Shown here piece after piece: positions 45,118 through 56,203 of a DNA stretch of 64,000 bases. The translations under genes were made by a program, and so were the position numbers. How positions within the stretch are numbered: the stretch's first letter is position 1; the number at the start of each line of letters is the position of its first letter. The notes beneath the pieces were generated by a model. The model had not been told where the DNA came from. It saw nothing but the letters and a program-made list of their open reading frames with translations, and did no database searches. Source of the stretch: Ananas comosus (lineage: Eukaryota > Streptophyta > Magnoliopsida > Poales > Bromeliaceae); the NCBI RefSeq assembly GCF_001540865.1, contig NC_033621.1, forward strand, positions 20,001,787 through 20,065,786. The letters run 5' to 3'.

Positions 45118-45378
45118 TTACACGCATTCTTTCACAAACTCGGCGAATTTATTCGCCTCGGTTCCGTCCAGGATCACCCCACAACGACGACTCTTATGGA
45201 TAATCTTTTTCAAATATGATTTAGTTGCTAACTCAGTTCCCCCCTCCCGCTGTCTCATCTTCCTGGAAACCGCTTTGGAAAAGATGGATGTCTTGTCTCC
45301 GCTCGCCAGGCGTGCACTGGCTCGTGTGGGTGGGATTCCTTTCTCCTTCCTCAGAAATTCTGTACACCCCACCGACAT
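45118..45378 (-). pseudogene. LINE ORF1 C-terminal remnant
   Basis: A short open frame directly 5' of ORF2 on the same strand, rich in lysine and arginine and ending KFAEFVKECV. Assigned to ORF1 by position only; no zinc knuckle is visible. Confidence 0.4.
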
Positions 45379-45437
45379 CGCTTGGTTCTCCTCCTAGATC
45401 CCATGCAACACTTCGTTGACACTGGCTATACCCTTTT

Positions 45438-46101
45438 TTTTAATGTTGTCCCTGTAAAAGATGAGTAATATTCATATTTGTTCCTCTGGTTTGTTACCGT
45501 TAGAGAACTGTTTAATTTTTAACAACAGATAAGTGAAATGTTAATTTTGCCATCACAAATATGTCCGTCCAAAAGCGCCAACTGTTATAATCGTGTAGAA
45601 ATGTTCTCCTAAAAAATTTTCAATGATCATCCTTTTTCTCATCTTCTTTCTCTTTAAAATCTAACTCAATTTACCATTGTTGCAACCTCTTCTCTCACTC
45701 CTTTTCTCCTAAATCTTTTCTTTTGAGCAAAATTTTTAAAAAAAATCATAGAGAAAATTGAATGAAGAAGCAACAAGTGTTCAACAAGGGCGAAACAACA
45801 TGTGTTCGACACGGGTGAAGCAACACGCGTTCGACACGGGCAAAGCAACGTGCGTCGTGGATGAATGGGGATAGAGAAATTCTAGTTACATATTCAAAAT
45901 TGGCATAAAGAAGAGCGAGGAAGACGAAAAGGAAAGGAAAAGAAAGAAAAGTTCCCATTGCTAGGTTTTGATCAAAAGAAGAATGTATAATATAAGAGAG
46001 TAAAAATATTAATTTACTTCATTGACTAGGGTTAAGCATTTTACCTATGATTAGCTAAAATTTTTTAACGGGCCCTAACGGTAGAGACATATTTCAAAAT
46101 A
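45438..46101. other. Possible MITE and a minisatellite
   Basis: TGTCCCTGTAAAAGATGAG with GTTACCGTTAGAG near the left, and CCCTAACGGTAGAGACATAT near 46075, are loosely inverted and may be ends of an old element. Inside is the minisatellite at 45772-45856. Confidence 0.35.
45772..45856 (+). repeat. Minisatellite, ~25-bp unit, 3-4 copies
   Basis: Units of the form GCAACACGCGTTCGACACGG followed by GCAAA, each a few bases different. Confidence 0.7.
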
Positions 46102-46611
46102 GGGATAATTGCTTATATACCCCTCATACGTTTGAAAATATCCGATTTACCCCTACTTTTTTTTTTCTTTCTAAAATACCCTTTATATGTTCCACCGTTA
46201 TTGCAAAATACCCCGCAATTATCTCCTGTTAAGTTAACTTGGGTTAAACGTGAGTTAAACATCTACCACAGTTAAAAAAAATTAAAATGTCAATTTTGCA
46301 CTTAACTTAAGGACAAATAAGAAATATTGGTGACGGTAGAGGGGTATATTGGAAAAGACCAAAAGTCAAAATACTTTTTGTGCCCCTGACTTAAAGGGCA
46401 AATAAGAAAGTCAGTGATGGTGGAAGGGTATATTTGAAAGGGCAAAATAGTAATTTTACAGAGTTAACAGAGTTAATTAACAGATTTTAACTCTAGGGGT
46501 ATATTAGAAATAGGTTGGAACGTAAAGAGGGTATTTTCAATATTAGCCTTTTAAGAGGGATAAATCGAAAAGTCGAGAACTTTTCAGGGACATATAAGCA
46601 ATTGCCCCCTG
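46102..46611. mobile_element. MITE family F copy
   Basis: Left end GGGATAATTGCTTATATACC, right end GACATATAAGCAATTGCCCC. Complete, with inner blocks GGACAAATAAGAAATATTGG and GGGTATATTAGAAATAGG. Non-coding. Confidence 0.7.
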
Positions 46612-46678
46612 AAAATATTATGACTTTTATAGAGATAACATAAAAAAGTTAACCTTTGTAAGAATAATTTATAATTCA

Positions 46679-46970
46679 CTATGTTTACAGGGGTCTGTAT
46701 GCAATTAACCATTATTTTTTTCAATTCCTACGCTATAAACAATAAAAAAAAAACTATGATTTTATGTAGAAATTGTTAAAAAAAAATACTAGCTAAAAAT
46801 GACAAAGTATATATTTAGGGAGCTATATGTAATTCGCTATGTTTACATAGAGCTTTATGCAATAAACCTTTTTTTTTAATTCCCACATTATAAACAATAA
46901 AAAAATATAATTTTCTATAGAAATTGTTAAAAAATACTAGCTAAAAATGACAGAGTATATATTCAGCTTA
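46679..46970. repeat. Diverged tandem duplication, ~150-bp unit
   Basis: 46679-46836 and 46837-46970 both run from CTATGTTTACA through ATAAACAATAAAAAAA and TACTAGCTAAAAATGACA. Confidence 0.65.
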
Positions 46971-47313
46971 TTTTCACATAAAAATAATAAATACATAAAA
47001 TTAACAATAATTAAAATAACTCAATAGAAATTTTCAGTGAGTACATTATAGAGATATATTTTATAATTTTTTTCTACTATTTAACAGGTACCTTTTAGTA
47101 AAATTATTAGATTTTTCTAAAATAATAAATTTATTAATACTAATATAGAGATTAGCGAGAAAAAAATAATTTTATAATATCTATGAGAAAAGTAAGTATA
47201 AGACAAGAAAACAAAAAAAAAAAAATCTAAAATATAGTGTAAAAAGTGATAGAATACAATAATACAATGGTGTCTTTGAAAAAAAAAGAAAAGTATAATG
47301 AAGCAAAAAAAAA
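46971..47313. other. AT-rich spacer, nothing recognised
   Basis: Homopolymer-rich A/T sequence; the short frames are phenylalanine-rich artefacts. Confidence 0.4.
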
Positions 47314-47677
47314 TAAGGGTTAACTTCAAATACCACCCTTGTGGTTTGGCGCTTTCTCACTTTAGTACCCTGTAGTTTAAAGTGTATCAAGTTTGTGTCC
47401 TTTGGTTTTATTTTTATCTTTTCGTTAGCTTCTCCGTTATTATTTTGTTAAATTATATACAAAAAACTTCAAATATCCCACTTAGGTTTATCAAATATTT
47501 ACTTTAGCACCCTTTAGTTTTAACTTTGTCACTGATTTAACGAAAAAAATTAGTGAAATCGATAATAAAAAGATAAAATTGAAACCACATGACTCTAATT
47601 AAATTGATACAGTTTAAACCGCATGGTACTAAAATAAGAAAGTGTGAAACCACAAGGGTGGTATTTGATATTTTCCC
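47314..47677. mobile_element. MITE family D copy
   Basis: Left end ACTTCAAATACCACCCTTGT, right end CACAAGGGTGGTATTTGATA. The best preserved ends of the family in this window. Confidence 0.72.
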
Positions 47678-48376
47678 TAAAAATAACACTAAAGTAAAGT
47701 ATGATAGAGCGTAATTACGTTTAAATTTTACACTATTATTTTAGAAAATGATTTTTTTAAAAAATAGTTAATATTTAAAAAATTAATTTGACAAGACAAT
47801 GGCTCATTATGAGTCCTAAGATAAGGAGGAGGAAGTTTACTATGTAACACTTACAATATATCACCAATAACCAGTCAATGAGATCTTTCTTTTTGAAAGA
47901 AAAGTACAATAAAATTATTTTTCTAATAACCATGATAGGATTAGTGAATCCAATAAGAAGAATAATTTGATTGGTTAGGAACACTACATCAGCAATATAA
48001 TCGGTGCATTCTAGACTTTTTCTTAAATAAGGGGTGTAAGTTCACTCAAACTTTTTAAGTATACTAGTAGTATTGCTCGAATAAATACTTTTACTATTCT
48101 TATGATATGTGTAAAAATATATTAAAAGCTTTTATATATTAAGTGTCAACACGTATCAAAGCAATACAATAGAAGCATACAGTGATGAGTGTATCAGACT
48201 TGAGAGATTTCACTAAGCACTAGTTGTCAATTTCAGCTTGTAGGCAATGAAGTCATATGGTCGTGCGATACAACAACTCGCAGTCAATGCCATGGCTCTT
48301 ATGCGCCTCCAACTCCCTCCCTCCCCTCTGTGATTTTGCTAGTCATGACAAAGTACCTATCAGCTTTGCTACCAAT
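47678..48376. other. Spacer, nothing recognised
   Basis: AT-rich on the left; the last 200 bp before the copia LTR are more balanced in base content but show no open frame or repeat partner. Confidence 0.35.
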
Positions 48377-49200
48377 TGTCAGAAACCAAAGCTCTTGCTT
48401 TAGTACCAATTGATAGAATCGGCAAAAGGTAACCCGAGCACATCTCTAAACCCTTTCGACAGAACAGCACAGTTATGTATAGAAACTTGACGAGATCGAT
48501 CGAGAAAACAAGCAAAAGAACGACAAAACAATAAAGAAACAAAGCACATAAGGATTTTATGTGTTTCGGCCAATGACACGTCGACCTACGTCTATGTGCA
48601 ATTATTCTTCAATTCATTCTTCGATTAATCCATGACATAAAGAGCACAAAGAAGAAATTTTGGAATTAAAAATATATTTCAACACTCTTCTACTCCTTTC
48701 TCTTCCAATGAGGATTTCACAATAAAGCTCTAAACCCTAAATAGGAATTCCTAGGGTTTTAAACCCAAAACTCCAAAACAAAAAAGGAATGATGATCATC
48801 ATCCATCTGAGTTAAAAAAACCCTCCACAAGACGTTCTTGGTCCATCCCTAATCCACGACCATCTAGTTTCGAAACCTAAAGTAGTGGTTTTAGAACCTG
48901 ACACTTCAAAACAAATTTTTAGTATGTTATGTTCTATAACATGAGTTGCTAATTCCAAAACACGGCCTATATTTTCGAACATGGATAAGGCATTATGGAA
49001 CATAAGTCATCAAGTAAGCCTCCAACACTTTCGTGTTCTGCAGAATGTTGCCCCGGGTTCTAGAATATGGTTAGTTTTCAAAACACACATTATAAAGTTC
49101 TGAAATATGCATTCAGTAATCTGAAAAATTTGACACTAGACCATAAAATCGACTTGGAACATGCTTCACTTTGATTAAGCATTTCTCTCACTTGAAGATA

Positions 49201-49490
49201 TAGGGATGCAAATATATTCAAGTTGGTGGAGCTCTGCTCCAATCAACCTCAAATTGGGAGGGCACGTGGAAACTAAAAATAGTGGGAAGCGAGAGGCTCT
49301 CTTCTTTCTCTGATCTACCTCGATCCACCAAAAATCAGTTTCCACCTTGAGCCACCCCAAATAGTACAGTAAATGGGGGCAAAAAAAAGAATAAAAATTA
49401 ATCCGCTCTGAATATGCTGTGACTTTATAAGGAACAGGGCAAGAGAAGGGGGATTCCATTCACCCCGGATTAGCCCCGGTTGCATCCCTA
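49201..49490. mobile_element. MITE with TAGGGATGCAA ends
   Basis: 290 bp with inverted ends TAGGGATGCAA and TTGCATCCCTA. CTTGAAGA (49191-49198, two bases outside) and CTGGAAGA (49491-49498) may be an 8-bp hAT-type duplication with one mismatch. Nested in the decayed copia. Confidence 0.65.
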
Positions 49491-52489
49491 CTGGAAGACG
49501 TGTTGAACTCAAAATGCTAATCACAAATCTTGCCAACACCCACTTCTCATGTAGCTCCAAAACCAAGAAAAGTTTTGCTCCATTAAAATTTCCTCGAGTA
49601 ACCAATTTCATCAAAATATCCACTAGATTTGCATCAATATGAGCCTTCAACTATGAGATAAGATCGATCTTCCTCCAACACATCTCTTACATAGTGATAA
49701 TGAATGTTAATGTGTTCTGTACAAGAGTGAAATGTAAATTTTTCGGCAAATGTAACCCGTTTTGACTATCGCAATTCATCTTTACAATATTTTGCTTTAT
49801 TTTCAAATATCCTAGAAGCCTTCTCAATCAAATGGCCTTCTTACAAGCATGTGCCACTGCTATATACTGTACCTCTTTCATTGATAATGCAACCACCAAT
49901 TGAAGCTTTGACTCCTAGTCAATAGCACTTTCGATCATGAAGAATACAAGACCAATGGTAAATCCTCTCTTATCTCTATCTCTTACAAAATCCACATTAA
50001 TATATCTGACGCATTCTATCCCTATGGAACCATAACAAATTAAGTAACTTATAAGTCCACATTAAACCTGAGGATCCATTTCACTGCTGCCTAATGATCA
50101 CAATCAGAATTTGCTATATAACAACTCACCAATCCCTTTGCTCGCATAATGTTGAGCTTCATATATACTATACCAAACATAAGGCTCCATACTACTGATG
50201 AATATACTACCTAGGTTATGTCCACCTCTTCCATTTCCATACTAAGTGTTTGTTCTTTTCCACTTCCGTACTAAGTTTTTGCTCGATTAACGATATCAAA
50301 TGAATAAATAATAGCATAAATGCTAGTTTTTGAGTTCTACATGTTGAAGTGTTACAAAACATTCTCTACCTAACCCTTTTGCGAAAACCATATCTTCATT
50401 TTCTTCCTCTTTCATAGTATCATTAACTCAAATATCTAACTTGCAGCTCCTAATTTTTTTGCCGGCAAATTGAATCTTCAGAGTAGATATCCAACCATTC
50501 CTCTTCCCTGTGACCACTCTGTCATCAACATCTAATAGCAAAATATAGAAACTTCATCATTATAGCAGTAGTAGCCACAAAAATCTGCTTCAATCCTATC
50601 AAACTCCAAACTTATTATAACATCATCAAATCGCTTGTACCAACACATTGGCGCCTATTTTAAGTCTTACCCGCCAATCTATAAAGACTTCATACTTGCT
50701 TTCCCTTTATCAGCACCAAGTATCCTCGACACATATTTCTCACAAAACTTTTCAAAGGAGAGAATTTTTTTTCAAAATGCAGGAACATGCCAAACATTAG
50801 AAATAGTCCGAATAGCATCATCAACATCTTGATCCTAACGTCTCCCACTCTAACCACAAGACATTATATTGTATCCCAATAAATGACTCCCTCATTCTAT
50901 GGTTTATAAGTATGAAACTACTCCCTTTAGGGAGTCATGTGGAATGACCCTTTTGAATTCAAGATCTGATGATAAATAATCTCAGATCTATACAATACGG
51001 TCAAAGCATCTTCGTCCTTTGAAGTAGTAGATCTAGCATCCGCTTTTACTATATTACCTTGAAAGTTACTTGTATTGGGTTTACTATTTACCCTCCTTCC
51101 CAACTGACAATCTTCTTTACGTGCCCCAATTTTTTGCAATTTTTTTATTTTGCTTTTTTTGCCCTTAAATTTTGATTTTGATTATATCCTATCACCATGC
51201 TCCCTCTCGAATTAAAGATCTTCCTTAAGCTTCTATGGCCTCCCCTAAAGAGCCTTCTTGGCTAAACCTGTGCATAATCTACTCGGTTAGTAATGATACC
51301 ACTACAGATTCCATCTCAAGGGTTTTGACGTGGCTCATCTTAATGGTTAAATTATCTCAATACTCAAGCATCAACCAGAAAGCAAAATACTAACTTTCTA
51401 TTCTTCATCAATCTTCACATCAAGGGCCACGAGCTTGCTCACTATAGAGTTGAATGAACTCAAATATTCTAGTACTAATGCCCCGTCTTTCATCTTTACA
51501 TTGTACAGTTGCCTACTTAGAAGATATTATTCACCAAGGACTTTCTTCATAGAGACTTTTCAATTTCTCCCAAACCCTTTTTGCTGAAGTGTCAATCTTC
51601 ATAGTGAATATCACTGAATCTTCTGATACAAAAAGTAGATTTACCAACATCATTCTTTTCAAATTGCTTATCAGTCATCCGCTCCGACTTGTTCTTCTTT
51701 TCTTGTAGAGTAATATCACAACCACCTTTTTTACAAGCAATCCATTCATCTTTAACTCTCAAAGTGCAAAGGGTCCCCGTGAAGCAAGGGATCTCAAACT
51801 TGGTAGCATCTTTCCCCGCCATTATTTCATTCTCAATTTCTATCTACAAAGAACCCAACTTTGATACCAATTATTAGCTCTAATACCAACTATTAGAAAC
51901 CAAGGCTTTCGTTTCGATACCAATTGATAGAATCGATGAGGAGTAACTTGCACACCTTGAAATCCTCTCGATACAATAACACAACAGAAAACCAAATCTT
52001 ATATATGTATAAAAACTTGACAAGATCAATATAGAGAAAACAAGCACATGAACAACAAAGCAATAAAGAGACAAAGCACATAAGAAATTTACGTGTTTTG
52101 GCTAACTATGTATCAACGCACATCCACGGTCAAGACCTCCTTTAATTCATTCTTCAATTAATCCACGACAAAAATAGTGCAAGGAATAAAGTTGAAAACA
52201 TATATCTCTCTTAAGGCTCTCCCATTCTTTTCTCTCCTAATAAAGATTTCACAATGAAGCTAAATCCTAAAATAGGGATTACTAGGTTTTAAACCCTGAA
52301 ACCCAAAAATAGAAAAAAATGATCACCATCATCCATTCGAGTGCTCTAATTCACTTCTAACTGTCAATCTTTGCTTAAAAACCCTCCGCAAGAAATTTTT
52401 AGTCAATTCTTAATCTAAAAGTACAAGATTACATTATACTGATTCGGAGTCGAATTCAACTTGTTCACCATGATCACCTCGTTCTAAAA

Positions 52490-52800
52490 GAGCGTTTGGT
52501 TGGGGTATAAGCAAGAACTAGCTATTACAGGGATAGGTACAAGAATGAGGATAAGAAAAATGGCGTTTGGATGAAAATTGGATTGTTCCCGGCGATAAGA
52601 AAAATAACGTTTAGATAGATAATATGGAATAAGAAAAATAGTGGGTAGTTATATATAAAAAATGGAGGTGTTGGTGGGGATAGTTATACCAGCTTATTTC
52701 AGGTACTCGAGAACTACTATTCTCGGATAAAAAATTTGCATTTGGGTATAAAGAGGGGGTTAAGGGGTTATCCCTCCCCTTATCCCCTATCCAAACGGTG
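52490..52800. mobile_element. Tourist/hAT-type MITE in the copia 5' LTR
   Basis: Ends GAGCGTTTGGTTGGGGTATA and CCTATCCAAACGGT are inverted. It is absent from the other LTR, which accounts for most of the length difference. The target duplication is not clear. Confidence 0.6.
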
Positions 52801-53115
52801 AACAATAGTGCCAGAATCTAACATTCCAGAACAAGTTTTATCATGTCGTATTTTGAGACCTAAGTTGCTGGTTTTGAAACATAGACTGCATTCTGAAACA
52901 TAAATAAGGCATTTCAGAATATGTATTTCGGAACATAAGTCATGAAACCAGCCTCCGATGCCTTCGAGATCTACCAAATATTTTCCTACGTTACGAAACA
53001 TGGTTAGGTTTTGGAATACACTTTATGAGGTTCCGGAATATGCATCCAATAACTTGAAAAACTTAAGCATGACTGTAGAATCGACTAAGAACTTTGGCTT
53101 CACCTTGATCTAACA

Positions 53116-53329
53116 ATACTAATGCTTGTAGATCACCGAGATAGAGCTAATAAGAGCCAATAAAACAAATGCACTCTAACAGAAGGAAAATAATCGAAGG
53201 CAAATCCTCCATAGCTCAGATTGTAGGATTTTCTAATTAACCAAGCAATTCCACCATCCAACGAAGCAACGATAATCATGATTGTTAGCGGTAATCCAGA
53301 TATTGACCAATCAGACAGTTTACGTTCAT
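53116..53329. other. Short spacer
   Basis: No feature seen between the decayed copia and the TRIM. Confidence 0.4.
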
Positions 53330-53852
53330 CATATATTAGAACCCAGGTCTAAGAATAGTCATACATCAGACACGAAAACGTATGACGCATGGGTATATAA
53401 GCTGGATAGGCTAGACTTGATATCCATAATTAAGTTGATTGGTGCATTTGGCCCAACAGGTTATCAGGACTACAATACCCAGATAATTGGCTCACAAGCT
53501 TAGTAATGGTTGACCCCATGAGAAGCTGGTCATGATAGTGGTATAATATAGCAAACCAGCCAACTGAGAGTTTGCCTAACAAACTTAGACTATATGTGTG
53601 TGATTAAGCTCAACGAGAATGCCAAAGCTAAAAAGGGAGGAAGTATGTGACACTTTGGGGGTAAGAATAGTCCCACATTAGATGTAAAACCCATGGTGCA
53701 TGGGTACATCTAGATAGGTTAGACTTGATTATCGAGATTAAATATTCTGGGCCGATGGGTTTAGCTAAGCAGATTATCAAGTGTACAAAATACCCAGTTA
53801 ATCAAACCATGAGCTTCGTGATGGGTTACACCCTAGGAAGCTGGCCATGACA
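53330..53852 (+). mobile_element. TRIM (terminal-repeat retrotransposon in miniature)
   Basis: The 3' LTR 53646-53852 starts TGTGACACTTTGGGGG and ends GGCCATGACA, preceded by the purine tract AAAAAGGGAGGAAG. A diverged 5' LTR (about 53330-53537) shares AAGAATAGTC, GCATGGGTA, GGCTAGACTTGAT-type words and GAAGCTGGTCATGA. GTGGTATAATATAGC after it resembles a damaged tRNA-Met primer-binding site. The interior is about 110 bp and cannot code. Confidence 0.65.
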
Positions 53853-54269
53853 TTATTAAATCTTGCGCCTTTCGATTGAAACTCTTACACAGCGAATGCT
53901 CTCGAAAAATGCTTTGCTAGTCCAACAAACACTGTCTTTGTGCTATTAATGTGTTAATAAATTCACACAGCACTTAAGACTACACATATGAATTGAGAAA
54001 GTCTTCTTTGCAATAAGTATTTCACATGGGATTTGTTGCTAATTAATTTATTCTATTGAGTTATGTATAGATAGTGACAGCTATAGTAATGAAAAAATGA
54101 TAACTTTACATTGAAATGATGTTAATTGAAAAAATTAGACTTATTATCAAGATGAAAATTTGTAACTAAATAACATTTTTACTACAGAAATAACTACTAC
54201 TAAGAAGACTTTCTTGCATAAACAAACTAAAAAGACTTTGCATAATATATGTTAACATTTCAACAGCAA
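53853..54269. other. Spacer, nothing recognised
   Basis: AT-rich sequence with no open frame or repeat partner noticed. Confidence 0.4.
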
Positions 54270-55220
54270 GAAGTTGTTAAAATTGGAATGGCAAAAAATA
54301 GATCCAGAAAAATATTTAATGCAGGAAAAGAAAAAAAAAATAAAAGAAAATTTACGTGGTTCGACCAATGACCTACGTCCACGGGTGAAGACGGAGCAAA
54401 GTCTTTAGTAATGTCGAAAGACGAAGTACAAAAAAATCTCTCAAAAGGATAAAACTTAATTAGATCCGAAATGCCGAAATCCGCATTCATACAAGCGACT
54501 CCAAAAACAGCTCGGCTCCTCAGAGATGCTCACTTGATTAATTAGTGCTCCAACTCTCTTGGATCATGATGTTGCTGCCACCGTCTGTGTTATAGTAAAT
54601 TCGCGAATTATTCACGAATTATTAAAAATCCGAATTAAACGATCCGTTTACAAATTTTTTCCAAAAATAGAAAATTATTCGCGAATTTTTGGGTTAGCCG
54701 AATAATTCGCTAATTATTCGCCGCTAATTATTCACGAATTATTGAAAATATGAATAAAAAATATATAATTTTTATATTTAAATATATATTATCTTATATT
54801 TTATATTTTATATTTTATATTTTATATTTTATATTTTATACCAAATTCATTTTTTAAGCCTAATTTTTCAACGAATTTAAAAATTAAAAAATAAATTTTA
54901 TGCGTATTATATCCGTACCGAATTTTTGCCGAATCCGAATTAACTAACTATGGACATCGTACGGAACACCAAAGCACGAAGCTCGGTTCTCTCCGCAGCA
55001 ACCGGACCCTCCAAGAGTCTTAATTAATTAGTGCATAGCCTAATTAGAGTAGCCAGCTTCATTAACTTGGTCGTGGTCATATATATATAATTGATAACTC
55101 CTAACCACAAATCTAATTCTAACTCGGTTAGAATTAGATTCCTACTTAGCCAAAGTTAAATCTATATTATATTTTATCCTAATTAGATTTAGAAAACTAC
55201 AAATCTAAATCAAATTTAAT
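54270..55220. mobile_element. LTR-like fragment of an unidentified retroelement, with a nested element
   Basis: TTTACGTGGTTCGACCAATG and CCTACGTCCACGGG (54350-54385) are words often seen in plant copia LTRs and also occur in the decayed copia LTRs at 48377 and 51891. The sequence resumes after the insertion 54593-54950 and runs into the shared 192-bp LTR end at 55221. It may be the left part of a chimeric LTR. Confidence 0.4.
54593..54950. mobile_element. Small DNA element with ATTCGCGAATTATT repeats
   Basis: Palindromic ATTCGCGAAT and AATTATTCGC words are repeated in the left half, with TTTTATATTTTATA-type repeats in the middle. Ends TAGTAAATTC and TAACTAACTA are weakly inverted. Non-coding. 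Confidence 0.45.
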
Positions 55221-55529
55221 AACAACGAGTAAAATCAACGTGCAACAAATTGAGACAGGACGTTGGCGGATTAACGAGTTCATAAAACGAGACGAGATCA
55301 GATCCTGGTAATCACAATATTAATTCCGCACCATAAAAGAGGTATGTAAAAATCTATGTGATTTTTGCGACGATTGATTTTTTTTTGGATATTTAATTAA
55401 TTTTATACAACAGTGGTATCAGAGCCATATAGTGCTTATTTTCGTTCTATAATTCGTTTTCATATATATTTTTTTAATTTGTTAAAATATAATGAATTGC
55501 TTTTTGGTTGAGGCAATGAAGCAATCCAC

Positions 55530-55760
55530 TTGAGGCCCGCCTGTGGCATTACAGAGCCTATCCGCAATGGGCTTGCGAGGCCTGCCGGTGCCGGGCCTGC
55601 GGGTGCCCGAACGTGGGCCTTGCGGAGCCGCCCTTGCTGGGCATGCAGGGCTTGCCAGTGCCGGGCCTGCGGGGGGCCCGCAAATGCAGGGCCTGCGGCC
55701 TTGCAGAGCCGCCCTAGCCGGGCTTTCGGAGTCCGCAAGAATTGGGCCCAAGCATGCCCA
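55530..55760. repeat. GC-rich repeat block in the copia leader
   Basis: About 230 bp rich in GCCGGGCCTGCGG and TGCAGGGC words, repeated two to four times, between the primer-binding site and gag. Its composition is sharply different from the AT-rich leader around it. Confidence 0.7.
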
Positions 55761-56203
55761 TATCATGGCCTTAATAGTTCAATTCAAATTAAAATAAAAA
55801 AAAAAAAAGAAGAGATAAGCTCTGTAGGCAGTGAGACTTGAACTCTTCACCTTATCTTTAAATTTGCTTCATCCAACCAGTAGAATCAATATTACTTATA
55901 TAATGCCATATGCCACTGAATTATTATATATTGTTTCTTGCTATGATGATACTTTGAAAGTTGCAATGTGTTATTTTGATTAAATTGCATAATATTCATC
56001 ATTTATTTTGTGACGTGGATTTATTCTTGATTAATTTGATATATTATTTTTATCTGCATTGGATGAGATGATTTTTAGTCTTTTCAAAGGCAAAATTTTC
56101 GATTTGAAGATGCAGTGAGAAATTATATTATCAAATTGGATTGAGAATAAGATTATGGATATCTGTGCCTAATTTAATATTATGTGCATTATTGTAGTGA
56201 TAA

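Larger units (their letters stand above)
41298..45437 (-). mobile_element. L1-type LINE, decayed
   Basis: Minus-strand non-LTR retrotransposon. The 3' end at the left has a short poly-A (T run near 41291-41298) preceded by a tail with GGGTAGCGTGCTACC, shared with the SINEs at 12626 and 13606. Going 5' come an A-rich insertion (T-rich on the minus strand) near 41388-41440, the zinc-finger, RT and endonuclease parts of ORF2, and the end of ORF1. Several frameshifts and stops make it inactive. The 5' end is set where similarity to coding ends and is approximate; no target duplication was found. Confidence 0.8.
48377..53115 (-). mobile_element. Ty1-copia element, decayed, minus strand
   Basis: LTRs at 48377-49181 (3' LTR, starts TGTCAGAAACC) and 51891-53115 (5' LTR, starts TATTAGAAACC). 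The right one is longer because of a nested MITE. Just left of the 5' LTR, GCTCTAATACCAA (51878-51890) is an altered primer-binding site in reverse; beside the 3' LTR, TTTCTCTCACTTG is the complement of a polypurine tract. On the minus strand: gag start (51822-51592, MAGKDATKFEIPCFTG), protease-like ILNSKGSFHMTP (near 50930) and RNase H-like traces (AHACKKAI, near 49840). The interior is 2.7 kb, shorter than a full element, and full of stops. Nothing functional remains. Confidence 0.78.
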
